In this document: positions 25,601-40,600 of the stretch, one piece after another
Layout: every line of letters begins with the position of its first letter
How positions within the stretch are numbered: the stretch's first letter is position 1
Notes under the pieces: generated by a model
The model's database searches: none
What the model was told of the DNA's origin: nothing
Seen by the model: only the letters and a program-made list of their open reading frames with translations
Position numbers and translations under genes: made by a program
DNA from: Ctena decussata
Lineage: Eukaryota > Mollusca > Bivalvia > Lucinida > Lucinidae
Assembly (NCBI GenBank): GCA_963989385.1
Contig: OZ022503.1
Coordinates: forward strand, 90,034,638-90,098,637
Direction: 5' to 3'
Length of the DNA: 64,000 bases

Positions 25601-28600
25601 GGTTATGAGAATGTTATGCTAAGAATTTAGCCTCTGGCATGATTTGAACCCAGTTTCACTAGCACAGTAATACAGCACTTAAATGACTGCACTACTGAGA
25701 CTCTTTGTATTTGACATTCTAGGTGTAGCTCAGAACTATGTTTGGAAAATCAACAGAACCCCTTATCTGAGAGAGCAAGCTTGTTCATGAAATCATTGCC
25801 ATACACAGATGAAAACAGTTTGAATTTTTCCCATATGCAAAAAAAAAAATATGATACTTACATGAACCTTTTTGCATGAATGAAACAATCACAGAGAGAT
25901 GACATTTTATGGAAAAGCAAAGTACACTGATTACCGTAATCGCCCCATTTACCGCACGGTGCGCTTAACTTTTTCAAAATTGCCACAAAAAGGTGTGGTT
26001 AAAAACGTTTCTAATAACCGCACACTCAGAACGAAAAAACAACAAACGGCCATTGTCTACTTTAAAGATGTTAAGGAAAATCGATACGGTAAATTCTCAT
26101 TTAGTTCGAACAGTTAAAAATAAATACTGATCGGGGTTCGAAGTGTCATGAAAATATTTAGTGTTCGAACTATTTGAATTGCCAATTTCCGGGAGAAAAA
26201 CAATCTCATGCCAAGTCGCAAATTATATCTCATACCTCTCAGTATCATTATGCATGTATTTCGTTCTCTTCATCCTTTTTGAATATTCCAAATAAATATT
26301 CCGACAGAAAGGAAAGTATTTCAACACATTTACGATAACCTAATATGTGATTGTTTAAAGGTAGGTTCCTGTACTAACGATAACAATTATGTCCACAAAA
26401 TAATTTCGTCTTTTTCTGAGCAGTATTGAATTCTCTTATTTTTCTGAATTTGTTGCTACTGAGAAACTCGTCAGATGTTGAAGAAAATAGTCGTTTTCCC
26501 TTTTGGTATATTTTCTTTCGTTGGAATTCCAGTTCTAAAAATAACTATGTTTATTATGTCTATAAGTGCGCGATTTCTGATGTCATTCTCCAAAGGTCAA
26601 TTTTCCCTTGTCGTGAGCTGTCCTAGAGGTCCTGGCATGGTGGATGGGTTAAAACTATCCCAAAATGCAGTGCAGCATGACCTCAGCTGCGTTATCTATT
26701 TTTGGCGCGAACTAAAAATAGCGCTAACTGGTGTGCGAAGCAGAGTTAGGAAATCCCTTGCAAAACAACTTTTCTAATATTTTTTTGATTTAAACTTTTT
26801 AGTGAAACTTATTCATTCCCTTTTATAAGTGCTTTCCAACAACTTGGGTGAAAGATCATCAAAATTATGATGCATTCCAAAGTACAGGAACCTACCTTTA
26901 AACACGTCAGGTAAGTTTGTCAGTGCCCTGGCTATTCATTCATCGCAAGGGGTCTGCTTTAAATTCACGGGCTCCTATGAATAACACACACATTCTAATT
27001 CTGGAAGATGCGGTCCTTTTGATCTTCCCTATTTCTGTTTGTCCTATATTACGTCCAAGGGTGCAGAAATATTGGCAACGTGTCATGAGAAAGGTACCTA
27101 TTACATGTGCAAACAGCAAAGCCTTAGACCAGTCTGCTCATCTTAAATCAATTATTTTGCAAACTATCGGCGAATCCTGGAGATTTGTTAGACTGGTCAA
27201 TGTTTGCAAATGCACTGTATGATGCGGGTGTTTGCTGATCGGATGTGTCCTGAGGCCCACGGGCCAGCTATGCCAATGATAAACCTATCCTATGGCTACC
27301 GCGAACTTTGTTTAAATGCACAGATCATGCATATGCGCAGGCTGGTTGCTTCGTTCAGTTTGTGCATGTATTCAGACTGATTTTGTCAGGAAACAAGAGT
27401 TTGTCATTATGACATTTCTTTTGCAACCTGGGTTTCTCATCTGTCGTTCATGTATCTTTCCCAAACGCACTTTGGCGCACGTGCACATTAATGCTTTTTT
27501 CGTTAAGAATTGCTCTGAGAAATGGCGCCTTTTCGCATGTACGAAAGGCAAAGACTCAGTTCAGCCTGCGCACCCCCGCAACCTCATAACTTCGTAAGCT
27601 AGATCCTTCTCGGATCAACGTGTACATTCCCATTGTTGATACAGATAAAGAATATGCTAATCAGACGGCGGAGATGTGTGAGCTGATCCGAGTCCGCTGT
27701 TCGCACTCGTTCACATCATAACACTTCAGCCAACTCCGTAAATATCGGCGAGGATGCCCGATTGACATTTAGACCGATAGATTTGCTCTCTTCGCACATT
27801 GCGTCGGGAAAACAGAACTGAAAACACTGTCGCTGTTGAAACAGTAATGGTAAGTTGAACTTGATGTTTGTGAGTTTCAAAAGGAAAAAACAGTGTGCGC
27901 TTATGATTTTTTTCCGGAAATGGCCTTGGTGTGCGGTTATAGGGGCATGTGCAGTAAATGGGGCGATTACGGTAATTATTCTAAAGGGATGGCCAAAATA
28001 GAATACCAAAAGCATTTTGTGCAAACCTATCAATTCTCAAATTCTAAGCCTAACCATTGATTTACCAGTACTATTGCATTTATTCAACAGTCTTATAAAA
28101 AGATGTTGTGTCATATACTGAAAATATATACATGTACACTTAATAACATGAACAGAAAGAGCTCCAGCTAATAGGAGTGATCCCTTATAAAACAACAAGA
28201 GAAGTAAATTAGTATGGTATAAGATGGTTCTAAACTTTTGGGATTGTTTTGTAAAGAAAACTAGAAATGTGTCCATAGTATACAGATGCCCCCGCCTAGT
28301 GCCTGGAGTAACATGGCGCCTTGATTAAGGTACTGGCACTTGTAGGATAACTTATTCATGGAGGCAGACTTGTATAATATTAAACGCAAAAGACCAAGTG
28401 TTGCCCAATGTTTGAAATGTGACACAAACTGCAGCCCTTTATACAGTTCAAAGTCACTGTATGGCCAAAATAGAAAATATTGTGTAGGGTATTAAAGAAA
28501 CTGTTAGAAACAAAGTTAGTGGACCGTGATATAATATGGATCATTATGACATGATTCTTTTAAATTCCTGTTGTACATATAGATATCAATCCTTATACAA

Positions 28601-31600
28601 AATTTCAAGTTGCAACAATAATAGGAACCCTAAAATCTACCTCTTACAAAAGTGTTAACCTTGCAAAATGGGCCTAAGTCTAAAGTCAGTGGACCATGAC
28701 ATATGGCTCATCATGTTGTACTTATAAATATTAATCCTTATACAAAATTTCAAGTTGCTACAATAATAGGAAACTTAATATCTACTTCTTACAAAAATGT
28801 TAACTTTGCAAAATGGACCTAAGTCTGAAGTCAGTGGACTGTTACATATGGATCATCATGACCTGATTCTTGTAAATTCCTGTTGCACTTATAGATATTA
28901 ACCCTCATACAACATTTCAAGTTGCTACAATAATAGGAAACCTAAAATCTACCTCTTACAAAAATATTAACCTTGCAAAATTAGCCTAAGTCCGAAGTCC
29001 GTGGACCGTAACATATGGATCATTATGACCTGATTCTTGTAAATTCCTGTAGTACTTATAGATATAAATCCTCATACAACATTTCATGTTGCTACAATAA
29101 TAGGAACCCTAAAATCTACCTCTTACAAACATGTTAACCTTGCAAAATTAGCATGATATGTCACACCCTGATTCTTGTGTATTCCTGTTGTACTTATAGA
29201 TATAAATCCTCATACAACATTTCATGTTGCTACAATTATAGGAACCCTGAAATCTACATTGTACCTCTTATAAAAATGTTAACCTGAGTCTAACAGGATC
29301 ACGTATCTATGGACAGATGGACATACAGACATACGGACAGACAGACATACAGATGTAATAACGTACACACGTACGCACAACCGAAACACTATATGCCCCC
29401 GGCATCATATGATGCGGGGGCATAAAAAGATTAGATATTTGGGGTTCAATCCAGAGGGATAAATTCCCATCTTATAACTGAATAAACACAATATTTCTGC
29501 CTGAAAACTTATGTTGCGGCCAATTATTTGCCCTGCCTTGTAGCAGCCTTTGTTATGATGGGCCACAAGATATGCTTAGAAGAGCAATAAGAAAATATCT
29601 CAGAAATAACAAAAACTCTCCCTATCTGGAGCCCTGACCAATGAAACAGGAACAAGAACAGTAACATAAACAAGAGTATTAACATCATACAGTGATCTTT
29701 CAGTCTATGGTCTTTAGCATCCTCTTCTACAATACCATTTATATGAGAATGAATTTGTTAATCAGAAATATCATCAACTAGAGTACGAATAAGTATGAAA
29801 CTGAACTAGTTTCAGCTTCCAAATCTCTATATATATCACCTAGTTTTCCACCGCAATTCTGTTGTTATAGGACTATGAATTACTTAATTTGTCAGCCCTC
29901 CATTTTATAAACAAAAATTAATTTTATCATACAATGTATGTACAGGGATCTCCAAAGAAGTGCCTCAGAACACAGCTAATCCTCATGTTTACTTTAATAT
30001 CTACAGTCTCTGGTGAGTTATACCCGTACCCTTTCAAGTCGAATTTTTCACATAAAACGAAATATTGAAACTATCTAGAAAGAGATACATACTGCTGCTG
30101 AAAACCAGGACAATGGTATGTGGTGCTTAATTGTGAAGTGCTTATGATTTTCTTAAACTACTGCAGAATGAGTATTTACTGCAGAACGGGTATTTTCATG
30201 AACACTTATTTTTTACAAATAAACACACAAGTAAATTCACCCTAAGGAGGGCATGGATAAACAAGAGTAAGGGCTGAAAACTGAAATAAACCATGACAAG
30301 TTACCTTCATCTTTGTCCATTGCTGACACTGTAACAATTCTGCCGACATCATCTGGCCTCTGCTCAGGAACTTGGGCACTCCAGGATGACTGGGTGAAAT
30401 ATGGCGGATTGTCGTTCTTGTCAGCTATTGAGATCTGGACCTGTGCGGTGGCTGCAAGACAGAAAACAGTGAAAACTCATGCTACAGTTCCCATCACTAC
30501 AACACTGCATTTAATTCTTAAACCTAGTCTGCAGTCAACCTGTTTACCTTCCTTTTCTTTTAATCTATTTATTATTATTATTACTATTTATTTATTTATT
30601 TTATTTTTCTATGCATATATTTTGCATTTCTTCTGCATTATGATATAAATGCCATAAGAACCCCTATGTGCTTAAATATTGGGACACCTAAACACCATTA
30701 ATTTTCCATTGGGTACAAATGGAAAATTAATGGTTTTAGATGTCCCAATACTTGAGCACAATGGGGTATCTCAGCAGAAATGTCAAAGCATGCAGTGTAG
30801 AGCCAGATCAGTTTAGTCAAGAATCATTAAAAGCATCCTGAAGCTTATCCTCTGTTAATGCATGCTTTCTTCTTGGGCAGATGGTTTATTTTATTCATGC
30901 AGAAAATACTGGTGGAATTATAGCATAGCTGCTAAGCATCACACCCATATGACTAAAATAATCATACAGAAGAATACATAGGAAACAGCTATTTCTTTCC
31001 TACCACCTACCACTATTGGGTGTATTTGGTGGGAAATGTCCTGGAGCATCAGAATTCGTCCCATCAACAGCCTTCACATTGATATAGTACACCGACTTAT
31101 CAGCTTCTTCACGATCAAATGTGCTACGTGTGGTGATAATTCCAGAATCACTGTCAATTTCAAAGTCCAAATATGCGTTGTTTTTATCTTCTAGAATACT
31201 GTAGCTCACCTAGAAAAGAGGATTTATTGATTATAACAATTGATTTGTGAAAGTTAAGCAGTAAATTGACATAATTGGTCCTTTTTTTTTTCCTGTGCTG
31301 TGTCCCAGGCAGTGTATCTTCACTGATCCTACAGCCAAAAGGCTCCCTGACACTTTCATCTTTTATCTGTGCCCTTAAGGACAAAAATTAATGACATGTC
31401 AAGTTTGGATTCATTGTCACATAAATATTTGGCATACAAGAAGGCAAGGTTTATCAACTGCTTTCTGGAAAGTCCCTGATGTAATTTTGTTGTGCAGAAG
31501 TCTTCAAACAAGAGTTATGCCTTCAAAGTTTACAACTTAATCATAAACTTCACTGTTAGTATCCATTTTGTGGTAAATCTTGCTGCTACATGTATATGCT

Positions 31601-34600
31601 TCCACAACATGACAAAACTAACAAATGGCATGTGCGCCTAGTGAAGACTCAGACAAGCCTGGGCATCCACCCAGTCTGACCAGAGTCTTCACTGTCCGCA
31701 TGGAGCTAGCTTAGATCCTTAACTACCCTTTAAGCACAAAGCGAAGACTCTGCTCAGACTGGGCAGATGCCCAGGCTTATCGGAGTATTCGCTGGGCGCA
31801 CACGCCACTTTGTTGGTTTTGTTGTGTCACGGCTCATACAATACCCCACAGGACCAGACCATTGACTGCATGGGATATGTTATTCTGTCTCTAGCCCTAG
31901 GGCTAGAATATGAATGTCAGAGAAGATTTTCCAATACTGGTTACTGATTAAAACCAAGGAAAACCTTGTCTGTAACGCAAGGAAACTGTTATCTAATACT
32001 ATGCTTTCTACTGAAAGATCATTTCCAAGAATTATTCCCCAACCACCTAAAACAGTAGCTCCGTGTCTTACCAAGTTATTTGGGCTATCATGGTCAGGAT
32101 CTACTGCCTTTATCTGTAGCACCATCTGTCCTGGTGGCTCGTTCTCTGGTACACTGGCCTTGTACGAGTTACTCAGCCCTGAGTCCAGGCCCTCAAACTG
32201 AGGGGGTTCATTGTTCATGTCCTTCACTACAATGATTGGTCGGATCTCTGCTGATAATGGTATTTGGCCTTGGTTCTGAAAAAACAATACAATGTCTTAG
32301 GCATATGAGCCGCGACACGACAAAACCAAGAAAGTGGTTGTGCGCACAGCGCAGACTCAGATCAGCCTGGGCATCCGCCCAGTCTGACCAGAGTCTTCGC
32401 TGTCCGCATAGAGGTAGCCTAGACCCTTAGCTACCCTTTGAGCACTAAACAAAAAGTCTGATCAAACTGGGCAGCTGCCCAGGCTGATCTGAGTCTGTGC
32501 TGGGCGCACAACCACATTGTTGGTTTTCTTGTGTCGTGGCTCATATGAAGAAATTTGTTTTACAACCTTAAATTTTAGCAGAGTTTTGGTATAAAAGAGA
32601 AACCATTGAAAATAGGCAGTTTTAAGATTTTCTTTCTCACATCAGCTCAATTTTAATGGATTCAGTAATTACATTCCTTATTGTTTTTGGCATGCCTTAA
32701 AACCTGCTCTTAAAAATTTAATCTTTTTTTTTATCTGCCATCAACTTTCCATATACTATCACTACATGTAGATATTAGTAATGTCACATCAAATAAGCTT
32801 TACAACAAGCATGGATATGACTCAGATAAGCCTGCACACTGTGCAGTCTGATTAGAGTCTTCCCTATTAGCAACCACAATCTGCTGATTCTGAGAAATCC
32901 ACTTTTTTATATGCCTACTTCATACTTTCATAATAGAGTAATACTAATGCAAAACTCAAAATCTATGTTGCCACAAAATATTAAATCTGAAATGAGAAAA
33001 CTGAACAAGAAATCTGACTGTGTCTCGCTGATCTGCCCATTGTCACAAAAAAGAGCTAAACTAGAACATTTGACAAAAGTTCACACCACAAGCCCCGATG
33101 GAAAAGTACTTCCTTTGCCTTGCTTCTGCTGCTAGTCACATAGTCAAAGGCAAGACAAAAATACCAAAATATGGTCTTTGTGAACATCACACAAACATTT
33201 TTAATCTGCAGATTACACATGATCCATACACAGCAGGACTCTCATCTGCTTGTGCTAATTTGAGTCTTCACTCTTAGCATATGCAGATGTTTATTCTCCT
33301 AAAATGACTACTTACTGTAACTCTCATTCTCAGTTCGTATCTATTCTGTACATTATGATTTAAAGTTCCCTTCAAAATCAAGGTCACTGTAGTACCATCT
33401 TGATGAATTCTGAAAGGTCCTATTGCCTGAACAGTTCTATCCCTTGAGTCAATAAGAGCAAATGTCACAGCGTCAAATGGTGCTGGTGTATTAGATGAAG
33501 CACTCATGGTTGCTATGGTATAACCAATGGGTGCAGTTTCTTTGATAAGGTACTCTCTTTCGTAGTTGCTGCTGTCCCAGGAGGGTGGGTTGTTGTTACG
33601 GTCGATCACGCTGATTGAGACCGTGACGTAGGCACTGAGTGGTGGCTCTCCCTGATCTTCAGCTTTAACAACTATGTTGATGTCGTCAGTCTTATGTGAA
33701 AAGAAAAATAATCCCAAAATTATTGTATAATCTGGTACTCTGCATAAATCAGGGCCCAGTGGTTCAAAGCATCGTTAGCTTCACAAAGTCGTTAGTCGGA
33801 TTTGTTAACTTTTCTTATACACATACAATTGATCATGCTGATATTTATTGCCAAAAAAAAGGCGAAAAGCTTTTGCAGCTCCTCACATTTTTTTCAGCAA
33901 AAAATGTCATTGTTTTTGCACTCGTTTGAAAATTTAACATCACATTAATTAGCATGGCCATTAGCTTTGAATAACTGGGCCCTGTAAGTGAAAACATTAA
34001 CCTATTAAAGGTTTTATATCTTATTTTGCTCTGTATTTCCATCATGGACAGCTTCTTTGTAGAAATCGGCTACCTAATTCACAATAAATATTCACCTGTT
34101 TACACTAGAGCTAATCAAAAGTCATTTCATTCAGCATTTTGACATTGCTGACACTAACCAATGACATGAGCTAAATGAATCAGGATTGCTTAGATGCTGC
34201 TCAAGGTCCAAAGACCATGTGCAACATTTTTTTCCAAGCATTTATTTCTTATTTCTGGAAGTAAACAACAGCAATTAGATGTATCATAATGCCTGATTGG
34301 GAATTTATCCATGCATACAACCTACCATCTGCTGTATTATATATACTAACACAGTGCGCCTATAGAAGCAATGGGAAGTTTCTGCGTTTTATTCTGCAAC
34401 AATTCACTGTTTCAGAGCACGCTGACATCGCTGGCAATTACTGACATCATTTTGTGACGTTTTGAGATGTTAGACCGTGTAACGTCTTTTTTTCTTTCTA
34501 AAATCGCCCTAAATTCATACATTTATCTTAGATACAGTTATGAATATTAGCGTGAGCATGAACGCCCAGGCAGGAAGGTTGGGAGAATTTGAAAGAAAAG

Positions 34601-37600
34601 AATACTTTTTCAGCCTTTCTGAGTTTTAGAATCCAAATAATTCAGCTCTAGCATTGAATTGTTGAGTAATAATTCACTGTTTGTTGATCAGCTGTAAGTA
34701 GATATATCACTCATGCTCCGTGCTTGTGGTATGATCTACTTTACAACTGACCTTCAAACAGTGATTACTCAACAATTCAGTGCTAGAGCTGATCTATTTC
34801 TTAAATAAACAACTTTGATATGACCACATCAACCAGAGAATACAAATATTTGAACTCTGGTATTGTGTCAGTCTCCGGTTGATGTCACATCATGTCCAAT
34901 AGTCATTAATCATATGTTTACTTATTAGAAAAGACAAATCATGGCAAAGTCAAACTGCCAACTAATGTAAAACATTTTATCCTCAAATCATTTCATTTTA
35001 TTATTTGTTTATATCTTTACAGCAGGTACAGAAACATATTTTTGTAGAAGTTTCACTGATTCAAAAATCCTCATTTTTTGGGCACAATAGAGACATGCAC
35101 AAATTTACGACTCCAATTATAACAGAAGGCTAACAAGACCTGTCAGCGAGACAGGATAGCTGGCCTGACAGTGCCTTGCCCATCACCTAAAAAACTTTAA
35201 CGTAAAATTTATAACATTTTGCTAATGCCGACACCGCCGCCAACGGCGACGCCGCGGGGCGTACAATAGCTCTTCCTGAACTTTGTTCAGGCGAGCTAAA
35301 AAGCAGATAAAATTGGATAATAAATGGTTTGAGAATAGGCTATTTGATTAAGAAATATTTCTGTTTGACCATGTGACTTTCATAAGTCCTATCAGACACG
35401 CAATGGTATTCATAGATTCCCTTCCTTTTAAGCTATGGTATGCATAGCAAGCCCACACAGCTCATGATGAGGTAATCATGACAAAATTGTGAAATCACAA
35501 TGAATTCATATCATCATATACTGATGGCACCAGGATGTGATCCTGATATCACATTGATGTCACCATGATGTAACCTATTGCCAGCATACTGACAAGGGTG
35601 TTTTATGTGTAACGATGCAGTAGTGAGTAAATTCTTCATAATAATACTATTTCAAGTGATTATCGATTTCATAAATATTTACAGGTAAACAAATTCTGTT
35701 AAAGCACCAAATAACACTGTGTGTCAGAGGAAGAAGTCTGCAGGGTTTGTAAATCTTCATCTAACAACAATGACAAGTAGCTAATTCAGCTTACTTTTTT
35801 CTGTTACCAAAATACCTTTTCCTGTGCATACCTTACAGAGTTCCAGCTAAGGTAGAGTTTTAGATAATTTTTCTTATGTCTGAACAAAAAAGTACATTGT
35901 GACCTTATAAGGACAGTCCCAGCAAAAGGGTTTTAATAAAGGGTCACAACTTAAGTTTTTATGCAAAAAATAAGGAAATTTATCCCTAAATTATCCATGT
36001 CACCCCTTCTTATCCAAAGCACTGCCTTTATAGTCAATAAATTTGGATGTGCATCCAATAGTCAGTCAAAACAGATCATATTACAATACCACAGTAGAAC
36101 TTAACATTGCACATATAATATTTAAGACAGACAGGAAACAACGAAGAACTTGCAGGAAACGAGGGTATGAAGTTACAGCTTCTTTGGCAGTTCTAATGAA
36201 CACGTTCTTTGGCAGAAATAAGCCCAAACTTTCCCACAGTCTGAAGTCTGTAATTTAGACAGGCCTAGTAATGCCCATACAATTAACTATCCTCTGTATG
36301 ATTTTTGACTCTTTCATTCAAACCCATTAAAAATTACTATAACACTCTGATTAAGCACTCAGAAATTTCCACACATACCTAACAATGAGCAACTGAAATA
36401 ACGTAACAATACATAACCAAACAAGAAGCATTTTTTTTTTTCAAACAAACAAAACGTAACTCATCAACTAAACATATCTACTTACAAAGTAACCCTAGAA
36501 CAGACAAGCTTTTACAATAAATTTCTTAAGTCAGTGCAAAATATATGCCAAAATCAACACATAACGATTTAATTTCAATATGCAAAATGAAAGAGATAAA
36601 AATAAACAACACAAATTAACAACAAAAATTCAACAGTGCATAATGTCTCAGCTGCCAGCGCATTGATACAAGAAAGTGCTTGCTTTGTGTTAACTATATC
36701 CCAGAAGACTTTAATCTATTTTATCCAGTGCTGACTTTTCTATTGTACTTTTTGTTACATGTAGTTTATTTTTGCAGACTGTGTTTGACCAGCCATCTGA
36801 ACTGACTCAGAATTCCTGTAAGGTACAAAGCTATGTTTCCTTAGTCTGGGCACTTCCCTTGTTTTGGAAAAGTACTTACTTCAGTGTTATGTTAATCTCA
36901 TTCCCATGGGAGGCTTCTCTTAATTAAGGTAACAAATTCAGGCATGAGCAGCAGCCCCTAAGAGAAGCATTGTCAAGGTGATCTCCCTTGGACATCCTTG
37001 AATGAATTTAGTTCTCAACAGAAGACATGTTGTGGCCCTAATTTCCCTAATATGCTTGAATATTGGGACACCTAAAAACCATGAATTTTCAAATGGAAAA
37101 TTAATGGATTTCAGGTATCCCAATACTTAGGCATATTACAGTATAACTGCAGATTTCCATGAAGAGCTACTGCATAAATCTTATCTGGGAACTGGGAGAA
37201 ATTATTTTAGAATTAATATCCTGAATTAATATTAATACCCATCCTGAGAAATCCCAAAATAAATCACTTGACAAATGATCATGCATTTTCACAAAGCTAT
37301 CTTACCCCTGAGACTGTTTTCTCCAAGTAGATAATCCCTGAGTCAGGTTCAATCCTGAAGAACTGGCCTGGGTTTTCTGTCAAAGAGTAGATAATTGCAG
37401 CATTCTTTCCCCTGTCTTTATCCAGGGCCCTCACAGCAAACACCCTGGCCCCTTTTGTAGTGGATGACTCACTGATGGAGGTAGAGTAGGAAGGAGAATC
37501 AAAGACGGGAGGGTTGTCGTTGACGTCACCAATTCGAACCCAGAATGTACAGTGGCTGTCCAAAGGCTGAGGCTGACCCTATGTAAAGAAAGCAAAATGA

Positions 37601-40600
37601 AAACGCACTTAAACATTAACACAACACAAACAGATTGATTAATTTGTTGCTTTACGTCCACGGTAAACAACTATGGTCATGTCGGGACGGTCAGTTAACC
37701 TAACCACACTATTCCTGGGCAGGCTTAGACCTCCTAAGCGGTTAACCAGTACTAAGTGCACATACTTTCGTCAGTAACTGACAACTGCCCTTCTTGAATC
37801 AGCGGAAGGAGAAATGAAAGTATGTGGCCACACCGGGTATTGAACCCAGGACCTCTGATTTAAGAGTCAGGTGCCCTACCGATTGGGCTACGTGGCCCGA
37901 GCTCTAGATAAGAGGGGTATTTGATGATAATTGAAGGATAATTTTTTTTATATCTCAATGAAACCAAATGTTGTGACCCCTCATCTGAACCGTCTCATTG
38001 AGACAATTCAGATGAGATGACGGGTCACAATATATGTTTTTATCTAGAATAAGTAAAAATTATCACTAATTATCACCAAATACTCCCTCTTAAATAGAGC
38101 TCTGAACAATCATATACAAAGTACAGTCAAAAGGTCACAGATTTCATGACACAAAAGTAAATACTAAGCATTTCTGACAAAATTATATCAGTCAAAAGAT
38201 TTATCTTTGTTGAGTGTATATTCTTATCTAGAACAAAATGCAAAACCAGAAACAAAGGGTCAAAGCCACACCAGACTCCAGAAAATGCTTAGTTAAGGTT
38301 GATCTTATGTCTCACTTCTGTAGTCTTAACTTTACCAAAATGCTTTAATTTCATCCTTAAGTTTGTATGATGTCAGTATTTTTTTTATACATTTACTTGT
38401 CATGCATCAAATTTGATGTCATACTTCACAGTTTGAAAGTTTGACACTTTAAAATACAAATGAGCCGTGACACGACATAACCAACAAAGTGGTTGTGCGC
38501 CCAGCGCAGACTCAGATCAGCCTGGGCATCCGCCCAGTCTGATCAGAGTCTTCGCTATCCGCATGAAGGAAGCTTAGACCCTTAGCTACCCTTCAAGCAC
38601 TTAGTGGAGAGTCTACTTGGATTGGGCAGATGTCTAAGCTGATCTCAGTCTGCGCTGGTCGCACAACCACTATGTTGGTTTTCTCGTGTCGCGGCTCTAA
38701 TATAAATTCTGGGACTATAAAAATACTGTTTTATTACTGTCTAAATACAGTTATTCTCACCTGATCTGCTGCCTTTACAGTAACAGAGACTCCTCTGTCA
38801 CTAATCTGAGCTTCACGGTCAAACTTCACCGCTGTCACCACTCTACCATTAGACGGATTCACTTCAAACTGTTTTGGTTGCCACGGTGATGTCACTATGG
38901 AGTATGTGATGTTACCATTGTTACCACGATCATTGTCTACTGCTTTTACCTATTCATGAGATTGAAAAAATATTGAATTATCATGGGTTTAATGATCTAG
39001 AATATGTTTGTTGGCAAAAAATGATTTTTTTCACACTGTAAATAAGTAAAGATAAAAAGTTGTTTTATCTTGCTGAGTATGAAAATCATGAATGTTGATA
39101 CACAAACAGTTGTGCAAGTATGGAATACTTCTATAGTTCCATAATATTACCTTGCTATCATCTGATACAGTCTACTTTCAATATCTCGAACACTGATATC
39201 TAAAAGTGTCTTTTATATCAAAGAAGTTCCTTACTTTTATTTCACATTTCAGCTCCCACTATCTAAAACTACTGATATTTCAAAGTAAATTGTCTGGGAC
39301 CAGAAAATTTACTTTGAGATATCAGAAGGTTTGGGATGAACTGCAACTTTGAAATATCGAGAGTTGACTTTATATGCCAATTCAAAGCCTTCTAATCTAG
39401 TCTCTGACTGAATGAGTCAATTAAAAACATTTTTTTACTTTGAGTTGCTATACAACAGCATCTATACCTGAACTACAAATGTTCCCACATTCTGATTCTC
39501 CAACACAAGTGGCTCATACGAGCAGTCAGGAAACTGGGGCTGATTGTTGTTGGTGTCCTTAATCTCTACAAAGATGTACGTGTCACTGGACAGACTTGAG
39601 ACCCCAGGGCAGCAGGCACCATCGTCATAGGCTGTGATGTTCAGCATGTACACGGGAACCGTCTCTGGAAGACTGCGGGCAAGGGTGATAAGGCCTGATG
39701 CTGGGTCAATTCGGAATGGTCCACTTTCTGTGCTGCGGGCTACAAAATGTGAATATCATTCATTATAGTCAAGCCTACTGAGCACTCATGCTGACACCTA
39801 GAACTTTTGGGCTATATTTAATCACTTTATTATGTGCTTTTACAGTAAATTGAATCTTTTTATTTATTTCTCTCTTTTATTTTATAAATGGAGGGGTACA
39901 TCACCATGTTTTTTTCTCCTATAGCAGCAAATTCTTCCCTTTAAGGCCTGACCCCATTAAGAAGGGTGGTAAAAATGACAAGACCTATCCACGTACAAGA
40001 CAGCTTGTCTGAAAGAGCCTTGCCCATCACAATAGCTCTTCCAGTACATTCCTACATGAGAGCTAAAAACTGCAGGTGGCCCCCCTTAAATAAATATCCA
40101 TTTCACTTTCAACTGCCCTATAAAATAATAAATCTGCAGCATCAAAATCTGGCAGAGAATGGGAATATGGCAAAATTAATTTTGGTGCTTTCATAATTTC
40201 AAGCCGATGTCTCAGTACTCTGTTGTTACTGGGAAGTTTTTAGGAAATTTTAAAATACCTAAAATACATCTGTCAAGTATGCTGCTATGGTAATTAACTT
40301 TTGTCATAACACTGACCTGTAAAATAGTATTTCACATTGTCACCATCATCTGGATCTGTTGCCTGTATAATAGTCACCACACTGCCCACTGTCTGCTCCT
40401 CACTGATTGTGGCATACAGGTGGTCTGTCCCAACTTTAAATACTGGAGCCTCGTCATTCACGTTCTCGACATAAACAATCACAGTGGCTAGTCCTGACCT
40501 TGGAATTTCACCTTTGTCTGTTGCCGTGACATTGAAGCGATACTGATGATCTGTTGTGAAGTCATAATCCAGCTCTCTGTTAGAAGGAAACAAATATTTG

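Noticed and set aside
26475..26777. 100-codon ORF within the nested 551-bp element
   Set aside because: I see no domain or similarity to a transposase. An ORF of this length is plausible by chance in a 551-bp element.
37840..37905. Possible functional tRNA-Lys gene (minus strand)
   Set aside because: The anticodon loop has one base too many, there is a long SINE body attached, and it lies in a repeat-rich intron. It is better explained as a SINE head.
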